From: Colletes latitarsis
Lineage: Eukaryota; Arthropoda; Insecta; Hymenoptera; Colletidae
Assembly (NCBI RefSeq): GCF_051014445.1
Contig: NW_027488366.1
Span: 20,044,001 to 20,108,000 of the forward strand
DNA: 64,000 bases
Reading direction: 5' to 3'
Shown: piece by piece, positions 36,601 to 50,039 of the stretch
How positions within the stretch are numbered: position 1 is the first letter of the stretch
How the letters are laid out: each line of letters starts with the position of its first letter
Translations under genes and position numbers: made by a program
Notes under the pieces: model-generated
What the model was told of the DNA's origin: nothing
The model's database searches: none
Seen by the model: the letters and a program-made list of their open reading frames with translations, nothing else

Positions 36601-36949
36601 AATCCCAGACCTGTCCCAGACCTAACTTGCGTGATCCTCTAAAATATTGATCGAAACCAGTTTTAATTGACTGTTTCGGCGTGGTACCACATTACTACGT
36701 GATACAATCCAGAAACAGCCCAGGATCTAGCCATGAAGTATGAGAAATATGCGAAAGTATGAGCCTGATGAGGGCAAATCCTAGACCTAACCCAAACCTA
36801 ACATGCGTTATCCTCTAAAATATTTATCAAGACCAGGTTTAATTTAATGTTTCAGTGTGGTACCACATTACTACGTGAACCAAACCAGAAAAAACCCAGG
36901 ATCCGGTCAACAAGTATGTGAAGAATGCGAAAGTATGAGTCTGATGAGG
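30662..36949 (+). repeat. 176-bp satellite, 37-monomer duplication copy 2
   Basis: Near-perfect copy of 24,140-30,428. It ends where copy 1 reads TGATGAGTGAAAATCCC and this copy reads TGATGAGGGCTAATCCC. Roughly 99.9% identity over 6.3 kb makes this the youngest rearrangement visible in the window, or an assembly duplication. Confidence 0.92.
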
Positions 36950-39900
36950 GCTAATCCCAGACCTAACCTAGACCTAACATGAATTATTCTCTAAAATATT
37001 GATCGAAACCAGGTTTAATTGACTGTTTTAGTTGTGGTACCACTTTACTACGTGATCCAAAGCAGAAAAAACCCTCGATCAGGTCAACATGCATGTTAAA
37101 ACTGCGAAAGTATGACCCTGATGAGGGCAAATCCCAGGCCTAACCTAGGCCTAACATGCGTTATCCTCAAAAATATTGTTCGAAACCAGGTTCAATCGAC
37201 TGTTTCAGTGTGGTACCACACTACTACGTGACACAAACAGGAAAAAACCCAGGATCTGTTCAACAAGTATGTGAAAAACGCGAAAGTATGAGCCTGATGA
37301 GGGCAAATCCCAGACCTATCCCAGACCTAACTTGCGTCATCCTCAAAAATATTGATAGAAACCTGGTTTAATCGACTGTTTCAGTGTGGCACCACATTAA
37401 CACGTAATCCAATCCAGAAATAGCCCAGGATCTAGCCATGAAGTATGAGAAATATGCGAAAGTATGAGCCTGACGAGGGCAAATCCTAGACCAAACCCAG
37501 ACCTAACATGCGTTATCCTCTAAAATATTTATCAAGACCAGGTTTAATTGATTGTTTCAGTGTGGTCCCACATTACTACGTGATCCAAACCAGAAAAAAC
37601 CCAGGATCCGTTCAACAAGTATGTGAAGAATGCGAAAGTATGAGTCCGAAGAGTGAAAATCCCAGGCCTAACCTAGACCTGACATGCGTTATCCTCCAAA
37701 ATATTGATCGAAACCTGGTTTAATCGACTGTTTCAGTGTGGTACCACATTACTATGTGATCCAAACCAGCAAAAATAACCCAGGATCTGTTCAACGAGTA
37801 TGTGAGGCGTCCGAAAGTATGAGTCTGATGAATGCAAATCCCAGACCTATCCCAGACCTAACATGCGTTATCCTCTAAAATATTTATCAAGACCAGGTTT
37901 AATTGAATGTTTCAGTGTGGTACCACATTACTACGTGTTCCAAACCAGTAAAAACCCAGGATCCGTTCAACAAGTATGTGAAGAATGCGAAAGTATGAGT
38001 CTGATGAGTGAAAATCCACGGCCTAACCTAGACCTAACATGCGTTATCCTAAGAAATATTGTTCGAAACCAGGTTTAATCCACTGTTTCAGTGTGGTACC
38101 ACACTACCACGTGACCCAAACCGGAAGAAACCCAGGATCTAGCCATCAAGTATGAGAAATATGCGAAAGTATGAGCCTGATGAGGGCGAATCCCAGACCT
38201 ATCCCAGACCTAACTTGCGTTATCCTCTAAAATATTGATCGAAATCAGGTTTAATTGACTGTTTCAGCGTGGTACCACATTACTTCGTGATACAATCCAG
38301 AAACAGCCCAGGGTCTAGCCATGAAGTATGAGAGATATGCGAAAGTATGAGCCTGATGAGGGCAAATCCAAGACCTAACCCAAACCTAACATGCGTTATC
38401 CTCTAAAATATTTATCAAGACCAGGTTTAATTGAATGTTTCAGTGTGGTACTACATTACTGCGTGAACCAAACCAGAAAAAACCCTGTATCTGTCCAACA
38501 AGTATGTGAAGAATGCGAAAGTATGAGCCTGATGAGTGAAAATCCCAGGCCTAACCTAGACCTAACATGCGTTATCCTCAAAAATATTGATCCAAACCAG
38601 GTTTAATGGACTGTTTCAGTGTGGTACCACTTTACTGCGTGATCCAAAGCAGAAAAAACCCTCGATCAGGTCAACATGTATGTTAAAACTGCGAAAGTAT
38701 GACCCTGATGTGGGCAAATCCCAGGCCTAACCTAGACCTAACATGCGTTGTCCTCTAAACTATTGATGGAAACCAGGTTTAATTGACTGTTTCAGATTGG
38801 TACCACATTACTATGTGATCCAAACCAGAAAATAACCCAGGATCTGTTCACCGAGTATGTGAAGTGTGCGTAGGTATGAGTCTGATGAGGGCAAATCCCA
38901 GACCTATCCCAGACCTAACTTGCGTTATCCACTAAAATATTGATCGAGACCAGGTTTAACCGACAGTTTCAGTGTGGTACCACATTACTACGTGATCCAA
39001 ACCAGAAAAAAACCCAGGATCTTGTCAACGAGTATGTGAAGTGTGCGAAAGTATGAGTCTGATGAGGGATAATCCCGGACCTATCCCAGACCTAACTTGC
39101 GTTATCCTGTAAAATAGTGATCGAAACCAGGTTTAATTGACTGTTTCAGTGTGGTACCACACTACTACATGATCCAAACCAGAAAAAAACCAGGATCTGT
39201 TCAACAAGTATGTGAAAAACGCGAAAGTATGAGCCTGATGAGGGCAAAACCCAGACCTATCCCAGACCTAACTTGCATTGTCTTCTAAAATAGTGTTCGA
39301 AACCAGGTTTAATCGACAGTTTCAGTGTGGTACCACATTACTACGTGATCCAAACCAGAAAAAAACCCAGGATCTTGTCAACGAGTATGTGAAGTGTGCG
39401 AAAGTATGAGTCTGATGAGGGATAATCCCAGACCTAACTTGCGTTATCCTCTAAAATAGTGACCGAAACCAGGTTTAATTGACTGTTTTAGTTGTGGTAC
39501 CACTTTACTACGTGATCCAATCCAGAAATATCCCAGGATCTAGCCATGAAGTATGAGAAATATGCGAAAGTATGAGCCTGATGAGAGCAAATCCTAGACC
39601 TAACCCAGACCTAACATGGGTTGTCCTCTAAAATATTTATCAAGACCAGGTTTAATTGATTGCTTCAGTGTGGCCCCACATTACTACGTGATCCAAACCA
39701 GAAAAACCCAGGATCCGTTCAACAAGTATGTGAAGAATGCGAAAGTATGAGTCTGATGAGTGAAAATCCCAGGCCTAACCTAGACCTAACATGCGTTATC
39801 CTCAAAAATATTGATCCAAACAAGGTTTAATGGACTGTTTCAATGTGGTACCACTTTACTACGTGATCCAAAGCAGAAAAAACCCTCGATCACGTCAACA

Positions 39901-42900
39901 TGTATGTTAAAACTGCGAAAGTATGACCCTGACGAGGGCAAATCCCAGGCCTAACCTAGACCTAACATGCGTTGTCCTCTAAAATATTGATGGAAACCAG
40001 GTTTAATTGACTGTTTCAGTGTTGTACTTCATTACTACGTGATGCAATCCAGAAAAAGCCCAGGATCTAGTCATCAAGTATGAGAAATATGCGAAAGTAT
40101 GAGTCTGATGAGGGCTAATCCCAGACCTATCCCAGACCTAACTTGCGTTATCCTCTAAAATAGTGATCGAAACCAGGTTTAATCGACTGTTTCAGTGTGG
40201 TACCACATTGCTACGTGATCCAAACCAGAAAAAACCCAGGATCAGTTCAACAAGTATGTGAAAAACGCGAAAGTATGAGCCTGATGAGGGCGAATCCCAG
40301 ACCTATCCCAGACCTAACTTGCGTGGTCCTCTAAAATATTTATCAAGATCAGGTTTAATTGAATGTTTCAGTGTGGTACCACATTACTACGTGATCCAAA
40401 CCAGTAAAAACCCAGGATCCGTTCAACAAGTATGTGAGGAATGCGAAAGCATGAGTCTGATGAGTGAAAATCCCCGGCCTAACCTAGACCTAACATGCGT
40501 TATCCTAAAAAATATTGTTCGAAACCAGGTTTAATCGACTGTTTCAGTGTGGTACTTCACTACCACGTGACCCAAACCGGAAGAAACCCAGGATCTAGCC
40601 ATCAAGTATGAGAAATATGCGAAAGTATGAGCCTGATGAGGGCGAATCCCAGACCTATCCCAGACCTAACTTGCGTTATCCTCTAAAATATTGATCGAAA
40701 TCAGGTTTAATTGACTGTTTCAGCGTGGTACCACATTACTTCGTGATACAATCCAGAAACAGCCCAGGGTCTAGCCATGAAGTATGAGAGATATGCGAAA
40801 GTAAGAGCCTGATGAGGGCAAATCCAAGACCTAACCCAAACCTAACATGCGTTATCCTCTAAAATATTTATCAAGACCAGGTTTAATTGAATGTTTCAGT
40901 GTGGTACCACATTACTGCGTGACCCAAACCAGAAAAAACCCAGTATCTGTCCAACAAGTATGTGAAGAATGCGAAAGTATGAGCCTGATGAGTGAAAATC
41001 CCAGGCCTAACCTAGACCTAACATGCGTTATCCTCAAAAATATTGATCCAAACCAGGTTTAATGGACTGTTTCAGTGTGGTACCACTTTACTGCGTGATC
41101 CAAAGCAGAAAAAACCCTCGATCAGGTCAACATGTATGTTAAAACTGCGAAAGTATGACCCTGATGTGGGCAAATCCCAGGCCTAACCTAGACCTAACAT
41201 GCGTTGTCCTCTAAACTATTGATGGAAACCAGGTTTAATTGACTGTTTCAGTGTGGTACCACATTACTACGTGATACAATCCAGAAATAGCCAAGGATCT
41301 AGCCATGAAGTATGAGAAAAATGCGAAAGTATGAGCCTGATGAGTGAAAATCCCAGACCTAACCTAGACCTAACATGCGTTATCCTCAAAAATATTGTTC
41401 GAAACCAGGTTTAATCGACTGTTTCAGTGTGGTACCACACTACTACGTGACCCAAACAGGAAAAAACCCAGGATCTGTTCAACAAGTATGTGAAAAACGC
41501 GAAAGTATGAGCCTGATGAGGGCAAATCCCAGACCTATCCCAGACCTAACTTGCGTTATCCTCAAAAATATTGATAGAAACCTGGTTTAATCGACTGTTT
41601 CAGTGTGGCACCACATTACTACGTAATCCAATCCAGAAATAGCCCAGGATCTAGCCATGAAGTATGAGAAATATGCGAAAGTATGAGCCTGACGAGGGCA
41701 AATCCTAGACCAAACCCAGACCTAACATGCGTTATCCTCTAAAATATTTATCAAGACCAGGTTTAATTGATTGTTTCAGTGTGGTCCCACATTACTACGT
41801 GATCCAAACCAGAAAAAACCCAGGATCCGTTCAACAAGTATGTGAAGAATGCGAAAGTATGAGTCTGATGAGTGAAAATCCCAGGCCTAACCTAGACCTA
41901 ACATGCGTTATCCTCAAAAATATTGATCCAAACAAGGTTTAATGGACTGTATCAATGTGGTACCACTTTACTACGTGATCCAAAGCAGAAAAAACCCTCG
42001 ATCACGTCAACATGTATGTTAAAACTGCGAAAGTATGACCCTGATGAGGGCAAATCCCAGGCCTAACCTAGACCTAACATGCGTTGTCCTCTAAAATATT
42101 GATGGAAACCAGGTTTAATTGACAGTTTCAGTGTTGTACTTCATTACTACGTGATGCAATCCAGAAAAAGCCCAGGATCTAGTCATCAAGTATGAGAAAT
42201 ATGCGAAAGTATGAGTCTGATGAGGGCTAATCCCAGACCTATCCCAGACCTAACTTGCGTTATCCTCTAAAATAGTGATCGAAACCAGGTTTAATCGACT
42301 GTTTCAGTGTGGTACCACATTGCTACGTGATCCAAACCAGAAAAAACCCAGGATCAGTTCAACAAGTATGTGAAAAACGCAAAAGTATGAGCCTGATGAG
42401 GGCGAATCCCAGACCTATCCCAGACCTAACTTGCGTGATCCTCTAAAATATTGATCGAAACCAGTTTTAATTGACTGTTTCGGCGTGGTACCACATTACT
42501 ACGTGATACAATCCAGAAACAGCCCAGGATCTAGCCATGAAGTATGAGAAATATGCGAAAGTATGAGCCTGATGAGGGCAAATCCTAGACCTAACCCAAA
42601 CCTAACATGCGTTATCCTCTAAAATATTTGTCAAGACCAGGTTTAATTGAATGTTTCAGTGTGGTACCACATTACTACGTGAACCAAACCAGTAAAAACC
42701 CAGGATCCGGTCAACAAGTATGTGAAGAATGCGAAAGTATGGGTCTGATGAGTGAAAATCCCAGGGCAAACCTAGACCTACCATGCGTTATCCTCTAAAA
42801 TATTGATCCAAACCAGGTTTAATGGACTGTTTCAGTGTGGTACCACTTTACTACGTGATCCAAAGCAGAAAAAACCCTCGATCAGGTCAACATGTATGTT

Positions 42901-45900
42901 AAAACTGCGGAAGTATGACCCTGATGAGGGTAAACCCCAAGCCTAACCTAGACCTAACATGCGTTGTCCTCTAAAATATTGATGGAAACCAGGTTTAATT
43001 GACTGTTTCAGTGTTGTACTTCATTACTACGTGATGCAATCCAGAAAAAGCCCAGGATCTAGCCATGAAGTATGAGAAATATGCGAAAGAATGAGCCTGA
43101 TGAGAGCAAATCCCAGACCTAACTTAGACATAATATGGATTATTCTCTAAAATATTGATCATGACCAGGTTTAATTGATTGTTTCAGTGTGGTCCCACAT
43201 TACTACGTGATCCAAACCAGAAAAAACCCAGGATCCGTTCAACAAGTATGTGAAGAATGCGAAAGTATGAGTCTGATGAGTGAAAATCCCCGGCCTAACC
43301 TAGACCTAACATGCGTTATCCTAAAAAATATTGATGGAAACCAGGTTTAATTGGCTGTTTCAGTGTTGTACTTCATTACTACGTGATGCAATCCAGAAAA
43401 AGCCCAGGATCTAGCCATCAAGTATGAGAAATATGCGAAAGAATGAGCCTGATGAGAGCAAATCCCAGACCTAACCTAGACATAACATGAATTATTCTCT
43501 AAAATATTGATCATGACCAGGTTTAATTGATTGTTTCAGTGTGGTCCCACATTACAACGTGATCCAAACCAGAAAAAACCCAGGATCCGTTCAACAAGTA
43601 TGTGAAGAATGCGAAAGTATGAGCCTGATGAGGGCAAATCCCAGACCTATCCCAGACCAAACTTGCGTTATCCTCTAAAATAGTGATCGAAACCAGGTTT
43701 AATCGACTGCTTCAGTGTGGTACCACATTGCTACGTGATCCAAACCAGAAAAAACCGAGGACCAGTTCAACAAGTATGTCAAAAACGCGAAAGTATGAGC
43801 CTGATGAGGGCAAATCCCAGACCTATCCCAGACCAAACTTGCGTTATCCTCTAAAATATTGATCGAAATCAGTTTTAATTGACTGTTTCAGCGTGGTACC
43901 ACATTACTACGTGATACAATCCTGAAACAGCCCAGGATCTAGCCATGAAGTATGAGAAATATGCGAAAGTATGTGCCTGATGAGTGCAAATCCTAGACCT
44001 AACCCAAACCTAACATGCGTTATCCTCTAAAATATTGATCCAAACCAGGTTTAATGGTCTGCTTCAGTGCGGTACCACTTCACTACGTGATCCAAAGCAG
44101 AAAAAACCCTCGATCAGGCCAACATGTATGTTAAAACTGCGGAAGTATGACCCTGATGAGGGCAAATCCCAGGCCTAACCTAGACCTAACATGCGTTTTC
44201 CTCTAAAATATTAATCGAAACCAGGTTTAATTGACTGTTTCAGTGTGGTACCACATTACCACGTGATCCAATCCAGAAATAGCCCAGGATCCAGCCATGA
44301 AGTATGAGAAATATGCGAAAGTATGAGCCTGATGGGGGCAAATCCTAGTCCTAACCCAGACCTAACATGCGTTATCCTCTAAAATATTTATCAAGACCAG
44401 GTTTAATTGATTGTTTCAGTGTGGTCCCACATTACTACGTGATCCAAACCAGAAAAAACCCAGGATCCGTTCAACAAGTATGTGAAGAATGCAAAAGAAT
44501 GAATCTGAAGAGTGAAAATCCCAGGCCTAACCTAGACCTGACATGCGTTATCCTCAAAAATATTGATCGAAACCTGGTTTAATCGACTGTTTCAGTGTGG
44601 TACCACATTACTATGTGATCCAAACCAGAAAATAACCCAGGATCTGTTCAACGAGTATGTGAGGCGTGCGAAAGTATGAGTCTGATGAATGCAAATCCCA
44701 GACCTATCCCAGACCTAACATGCGTTATCCTCTAAAATATTTATCAAGACCAGGTTTAATTGAATGTTTCAGTGTGGTACCACATTACTACGTGATCCAA
44801 ACCAGTAAAAACCCAGCATCCGTTCGACAAGTATGTGAAGAATGCGAAAGTATGAGTCTGATGAGTGAAAATCCCCGGCCTAACCTAGACCTAACATGCG
44901 TTATCCTAAAAAATATTGTTCGAAACCAGGTTTAATCGACTGTTTCAGTGTGGTACCACACTACTACGTGACCCAAACCGGAAGAAACCCAGGATCTAGC
45001 CATCAAGTATGAGAAATATGCGAAAGTATGAGCCTGATGAGGGCGAATCCCAGACCTATCCCAGACCTAACTTGCGTTATCCCCTAAAATATTGATCGAA
45101 ATCAGGTTTAATTGACCGTTTCAGCGTGGTACCACATTACAACGTGATACAATCCAGAAACAGCCCAGGGTCTAGCCATGAAGTATGAGAGATATGCGAA
45201 AGTATGAGCCTGATGAGGGCAAATCCAAGACCTAACCCAAACCTAACATGAGTCATCCTCTAAAATATTTATCAAGACCAGGTTTAATTGAATGTTTCAG
45301 TGTGGTACCACATTACTGCGTGAACCAAACCAGAAAAAACCCAGTATCTGTCCAACAAGTATGTGAAGAATGCGAAAGTATGAGCCTGATGAGTGAAAAT
45401 CCCAGGCCTAACCTAGACCTAACATGCGTTATCCTCAAAAATATTGATCCAAACCAGGTTTAATGGACTGTTTCAGTGTGGTACCACTTTACTGCGTGAT
45501 CCAAAGCAGAAAAAACCCTCGATCAGGTCAACATGTATGTTAAAACTGCGAAAGTATGACCCTGATGTGGGCAAATCCCAGGCCTAACCTAGACCTAACA
45601 TGCGTTGTCCTCTAAACTATTGATGGAAACCAGGTTTAATTGACTGTTTCAGTATGGTACCACATTACTATGTGATCCAAACCAGAAAATAACCCAGGAT
45701 CTGTTCACCGAGTATGTGAAGTGTGCGTAGGTATGAGTCTGATGAGGGCAAATCCCAGACCTATCCCAGACCTAACTTGCGTTATCCACTAAAATAGTGA
45801 CCGAAACCAGGTTTAATTGACTGTTTCAGTGTGGTACCACACTACTACGTGATCCAAACCAGAAAAAAACCAGGATCTGTTCAACAATTATGTGAAAAAC

Positions 45901-48900
45901 GCGAAAGTATGAGCCTGATGAGGGCAAATCCCAGACCTATCCCAGACCAAACTTGCGTTATCCTCTAAAATATTGATCGAAATCAGTTTTAATTGACTGT
46001 TTCAGCGTGGTACCACATTACTACGTGATACAATCCTGAAACAGCCCAGGATCTAGCCATGAAGTATGAGAAATATGCGAAAGTATGTGCCTGATGAGTG
46101 CAAATCCTAGACCTAACCCAAACCTAACATGCGTTATCCTCTAAAATATTGATCCAAACCAGGTTTAATGGTCTGCTTCAGTGCGGTACCACTTCACTAC
46201 GTGATCCAAAGCAGAAAAAACCCTCGATCAGGCCAACATGTATGTTAAAACTGCGGAAGTATGACCCTGATGAGGGCAAATCCCAGGCCTAACCTAGACC
46301 TAACATGCGTTTTCCTCTAAAATATTGATGGAAACCAGGTTTAATTGACTGTTTCAGTGTGGTACCACATTACCACGTGATCCAATCCAGAAATAGCCCC
46401 GGATCCAGCCATGAAGTATGAGAAATATGCGAAAGTATGAGCCTGATGGGGGCAAATCCTAGTCCTAACCCAGACCTAACATGCGTTATCCTCTAAAATA
46501 ATTATCATGACCAGGTTTAATTGATTGTTTCAGTGTGGTCCCACATTACTACGTGATCCAAACCAGAAAAAACCCAGGATCCGTTCAACAAGTATGTGAA
46601 GAATGCGAAAGTATGAGTCTGATGAGTGAAAATCCCTGGGCTAACCTAGACCTAACACGCGTTATCCTCAAAACTATTGATCGAAACCAGGTTTAATTGA
46701 CTGTTTCAGCGTGGTACCACATTACTACGTAATACAATCCAGAAACAGCCCAGGATCTAGCCATGAAGTATGAGAAATATGCGAAAGTATGAGCCTGATG
46801 AGGGCAAATCCTAGACCTAACCCAAACCTAACATGCGTTATCCTCTAAAATATTTATCAAGACCAGGTTTAATTGAATGTTCCAGTGTGGTATCACATTA
46901 CTACGTGAACCAAACCAGAAAAAACCCAGGATCCGTGCAACAAGTATGTGAAGAATGCCAAAGTATGAGTCTGATGAGTGAAAATCCCCGGCCTAACCTA
47001 GACCTAACATGCGTTATCCTTAAAAATATTGATCGAAACCAGGTTTAATGTACTGTTTCAGTGTGGTACCACACGACTACGTGATCCAAACCAGAAAAAA
47101 CCCAGGATCTGTTCAACAAGTATGTGAAAAACGCGAAAGTATGAGCCTGATGAGGGCAAATCCCAGACCTAACCTAGACCTAACTTGCGTTGTCCTCAAA
47201 AATATTGATCGAAACCTGGTTTAATCGACTGTTTCAGTGTGGTACCACATTACTACGTGATCCAAACCAGACAAAACCCAGGATCCGTTCAACAAGTATG
47301 CGAAGAATGCGAAAGTATGAGTCTGATGAGTGAAAATCCCCGGCCTAACCTAGACCTAACATGCGTTATCCTCAAAAATATTGATATAAACCAGGTTTAA
47401 TGTACTGTTTCAGTGTGGTACCACACTACTACGTGATCGAAACCAGAAAAAACCCAGGATCTGTTCAACAAGTATGTGAAAAACGCGAAAGTATGAGCCT
47501 GATGAGGGCAAATCCCAGACCTATCCCAGACCTAACTTGCGTTGTCCTCTAAGATATTGATGGAAACCAGGTTTAATTGACTGTTTCAGTGTTGTACTTC
47601 ATTACTACATGATGCAATCCAGAAAAAGCCCAGGATCTAGCCATCAAGTATGAGAAATATGCGAAAGTATGAGCCTGATGAGGGCGAATCCCAGACCTAT
47701 CCCAGACCTAACATGCGTTATCCTCTAAAATATTAATCGAAACCAGGTTTAATCGACTGTTTCAGTGTGGTACCACATTACTACGTGATCCTAACAAGAA
47801 AAAAACCCAGGATCTTGTCAACGAGTATGTGAAGTGTGCGAAAGTATGAGTCTGATGAGGGCTAATCCCAGACCTAACCTAGACCTAACATGAATTATTC
47901 TCTAAAATATTGATCGAAACCAGGTTTAATTGACTGTTTTAGTTGTGGTACCACTTTACTACGTGATCCAAAGCAGACAAAACCCTCGATCAGGTCAACA
48001 TGCATGTTAAAACTGCGAAAGTATGAGCCTGATGAGGGCAAATCCCAGACCTATCCCAGACCTAACTTGCGTTATCCTCTAAAATAGTGATCGAAACCAG
48101 GTTTAATTGACTGTTTTAGTTGTGGTACCACTTTACTACGTGATCCAAAGCAGAAAAAACACTCGATCAGGTCAACATGCATGTTAAAACTGCGAAAGTA
48201 TGACCCTGATGAGGGCAAATCCAGGCCTAACCTAGGCCTAACTTGCGTTATCCTCAAAAATATTGATAGAAACCTGGTTAAATCGACTGTTTCAGTGTGG
48301 TACCACATTACTACGTGATCCAATCCAGAAATAGCCCAGGATCTAGCCATGAAGTATGAGAAATATGCGAAAGTATGAGCCTGACGAGGGCAAATCCTAG
48401 ACCAAACCCAGACCTAACATGCGTTATCCTCTAAAATATTTATCAAGACCAGGTTTAATTGATTGTTTCAGTGTGGTCCCACATTACTACGTGATCCAAA
48501 CCAGAAAAAACCCAGGATCCGTTCAACAAGTATGTGAAGAATGCGAAAGTATGAGTCTGAAGAGTGAAAATCCCAGGCCTAACCTAGACCTGACATGCGT
48601 TATCCTAAAAAATATTGTTCGAAACCAGGTTTAATCGACTGTTTCAGTGTGGTACCACACTACTACGTGACCCAAACCGGAAGGAACCCAGGATCTAGCC
48701 ATCAAGTATGAGAAATATGCGAAAGTATGAGCCTGATGAGGGCGAATCCCAGACCTATCCCAGACCTAACTTGCATTGTCTTCTAAAATAGTGTTCGAAA
48801 CCAGGTTTAATCGACAGTTTCAGTGTGGTACCACATTACTACGTGATCCAAACCAGAAAAAAACCCAGGATCTTGTCAAAGAGTATGTGAGGCGTGCGAA

Positions 48901-50039
48901 AGTATGAGTCTGATGAATGCAAATCCCAGACCTATCCCAGACCTAACATGCGTTATCCTCTAAAATATTTATCAAGACCAGGTTTAATTGAATGTTTCAG
49001 TGTGGTACCACATTACTACGTGATCCAAACCAGTAAAAACCCAGCATCCGTTCGACAAGTATGTGAAGAGTGCGAAAGTATGAGTCTGATGAGTGAAAAT
49101 CCCCGGCCTAACCTAGACCTAACATGCGTTATCCTAAAAAATATTGTTCGAAACCAGGTTTAATCGACTGTTTCAGTGTGGTACCACACTACTACGTGAC
49201 CCAAACCGGAAGAAACCCAGGATCTAGCCATCAAGTATGAGAAATATGCGAAAGTATGAGCCTGATGAGGGCGAATCCCAGACCTATCCCAGACCTAACT
49301 TGCGTTATCCTCTAAAATATTGATCGAAATCAGGTTTAATTGACTGTTTCAGCGTGGTACCACATTACTACGTGATACAATCCAGAATCAGCCCAGGGTC
49401 TAGCCATGAAGTATGAGAGATATGCGAAAGTATGAGCCTGATGAGGGCAAATCCAAGACCTAACCCAAACCTAACATGCGTTATCCTCTAAAATATTTAT
49501 CAAGACCAGGTTTAATTGAATGTTTCAGTGTGGTACCACATTACTACGTGATCCAAACCAGAAAAAACCCAGGATCCGTTCAACAAGTACGTGAAGAATG
49601 CGAAAGTGTGAGTCTGAAGAGTGAAAATCCCAGGCCTAACCTAGACCTGACATGCGTTATCCTCAAAAATATTGATCCAAACCAGGTTTAATGGACTGTT
49701 TCAGTGTGGTACCACTTTACTGCGTGATCCAAAGCAGAAAAAACCCTCGATCAGGTCAACATGTATGTTAAAACTGCGAAAGAATGACCCTGATGAGGGC
49801 AAATCCCAGGCCTAACCTAGACCTAACATGCGTTATCTTCTAAAATATTGAGCGAAACCAGGTTTAATTGACTGTTTCAGTGTGGTACCACATTACTACG
49901 TGATCCAAACCAGAAAAAAACCAGGATCTGTTCAACAAGTATGTGAAAAACGCGAAAGTATGAGCCTGATGAGGGCAAATCCCAGACCTATCCCAGACCT
50001 AACTTGCATTGTCTTCTAAAATAGTGTTCGAAACCAGGT
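36950..50039 (+). repeat. 176-bp satellite, long mosaic with shared multi-monomer blocks
   Basis: About 74 monomers with no single higher-order period. Blocks recur at whole-monomer offsets: 37,863-38,760 with 40,319-41,220 (14 monomers, 8 bases short) and with 44,720-45,640; 37,156-37,650 with 41,375-41,870 (24 monomers); 39,800-40,250 with 41,910-42,370 (12); 43,850-44,210 with 45,960-46,320 (12); 44,666-45,200 with 48,894-49,430 (24). The segment beginning 38,391 also matches 27,636 and 34,157 in the 37-mer. No gene or transposon is seen. Confidence 0.88.
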
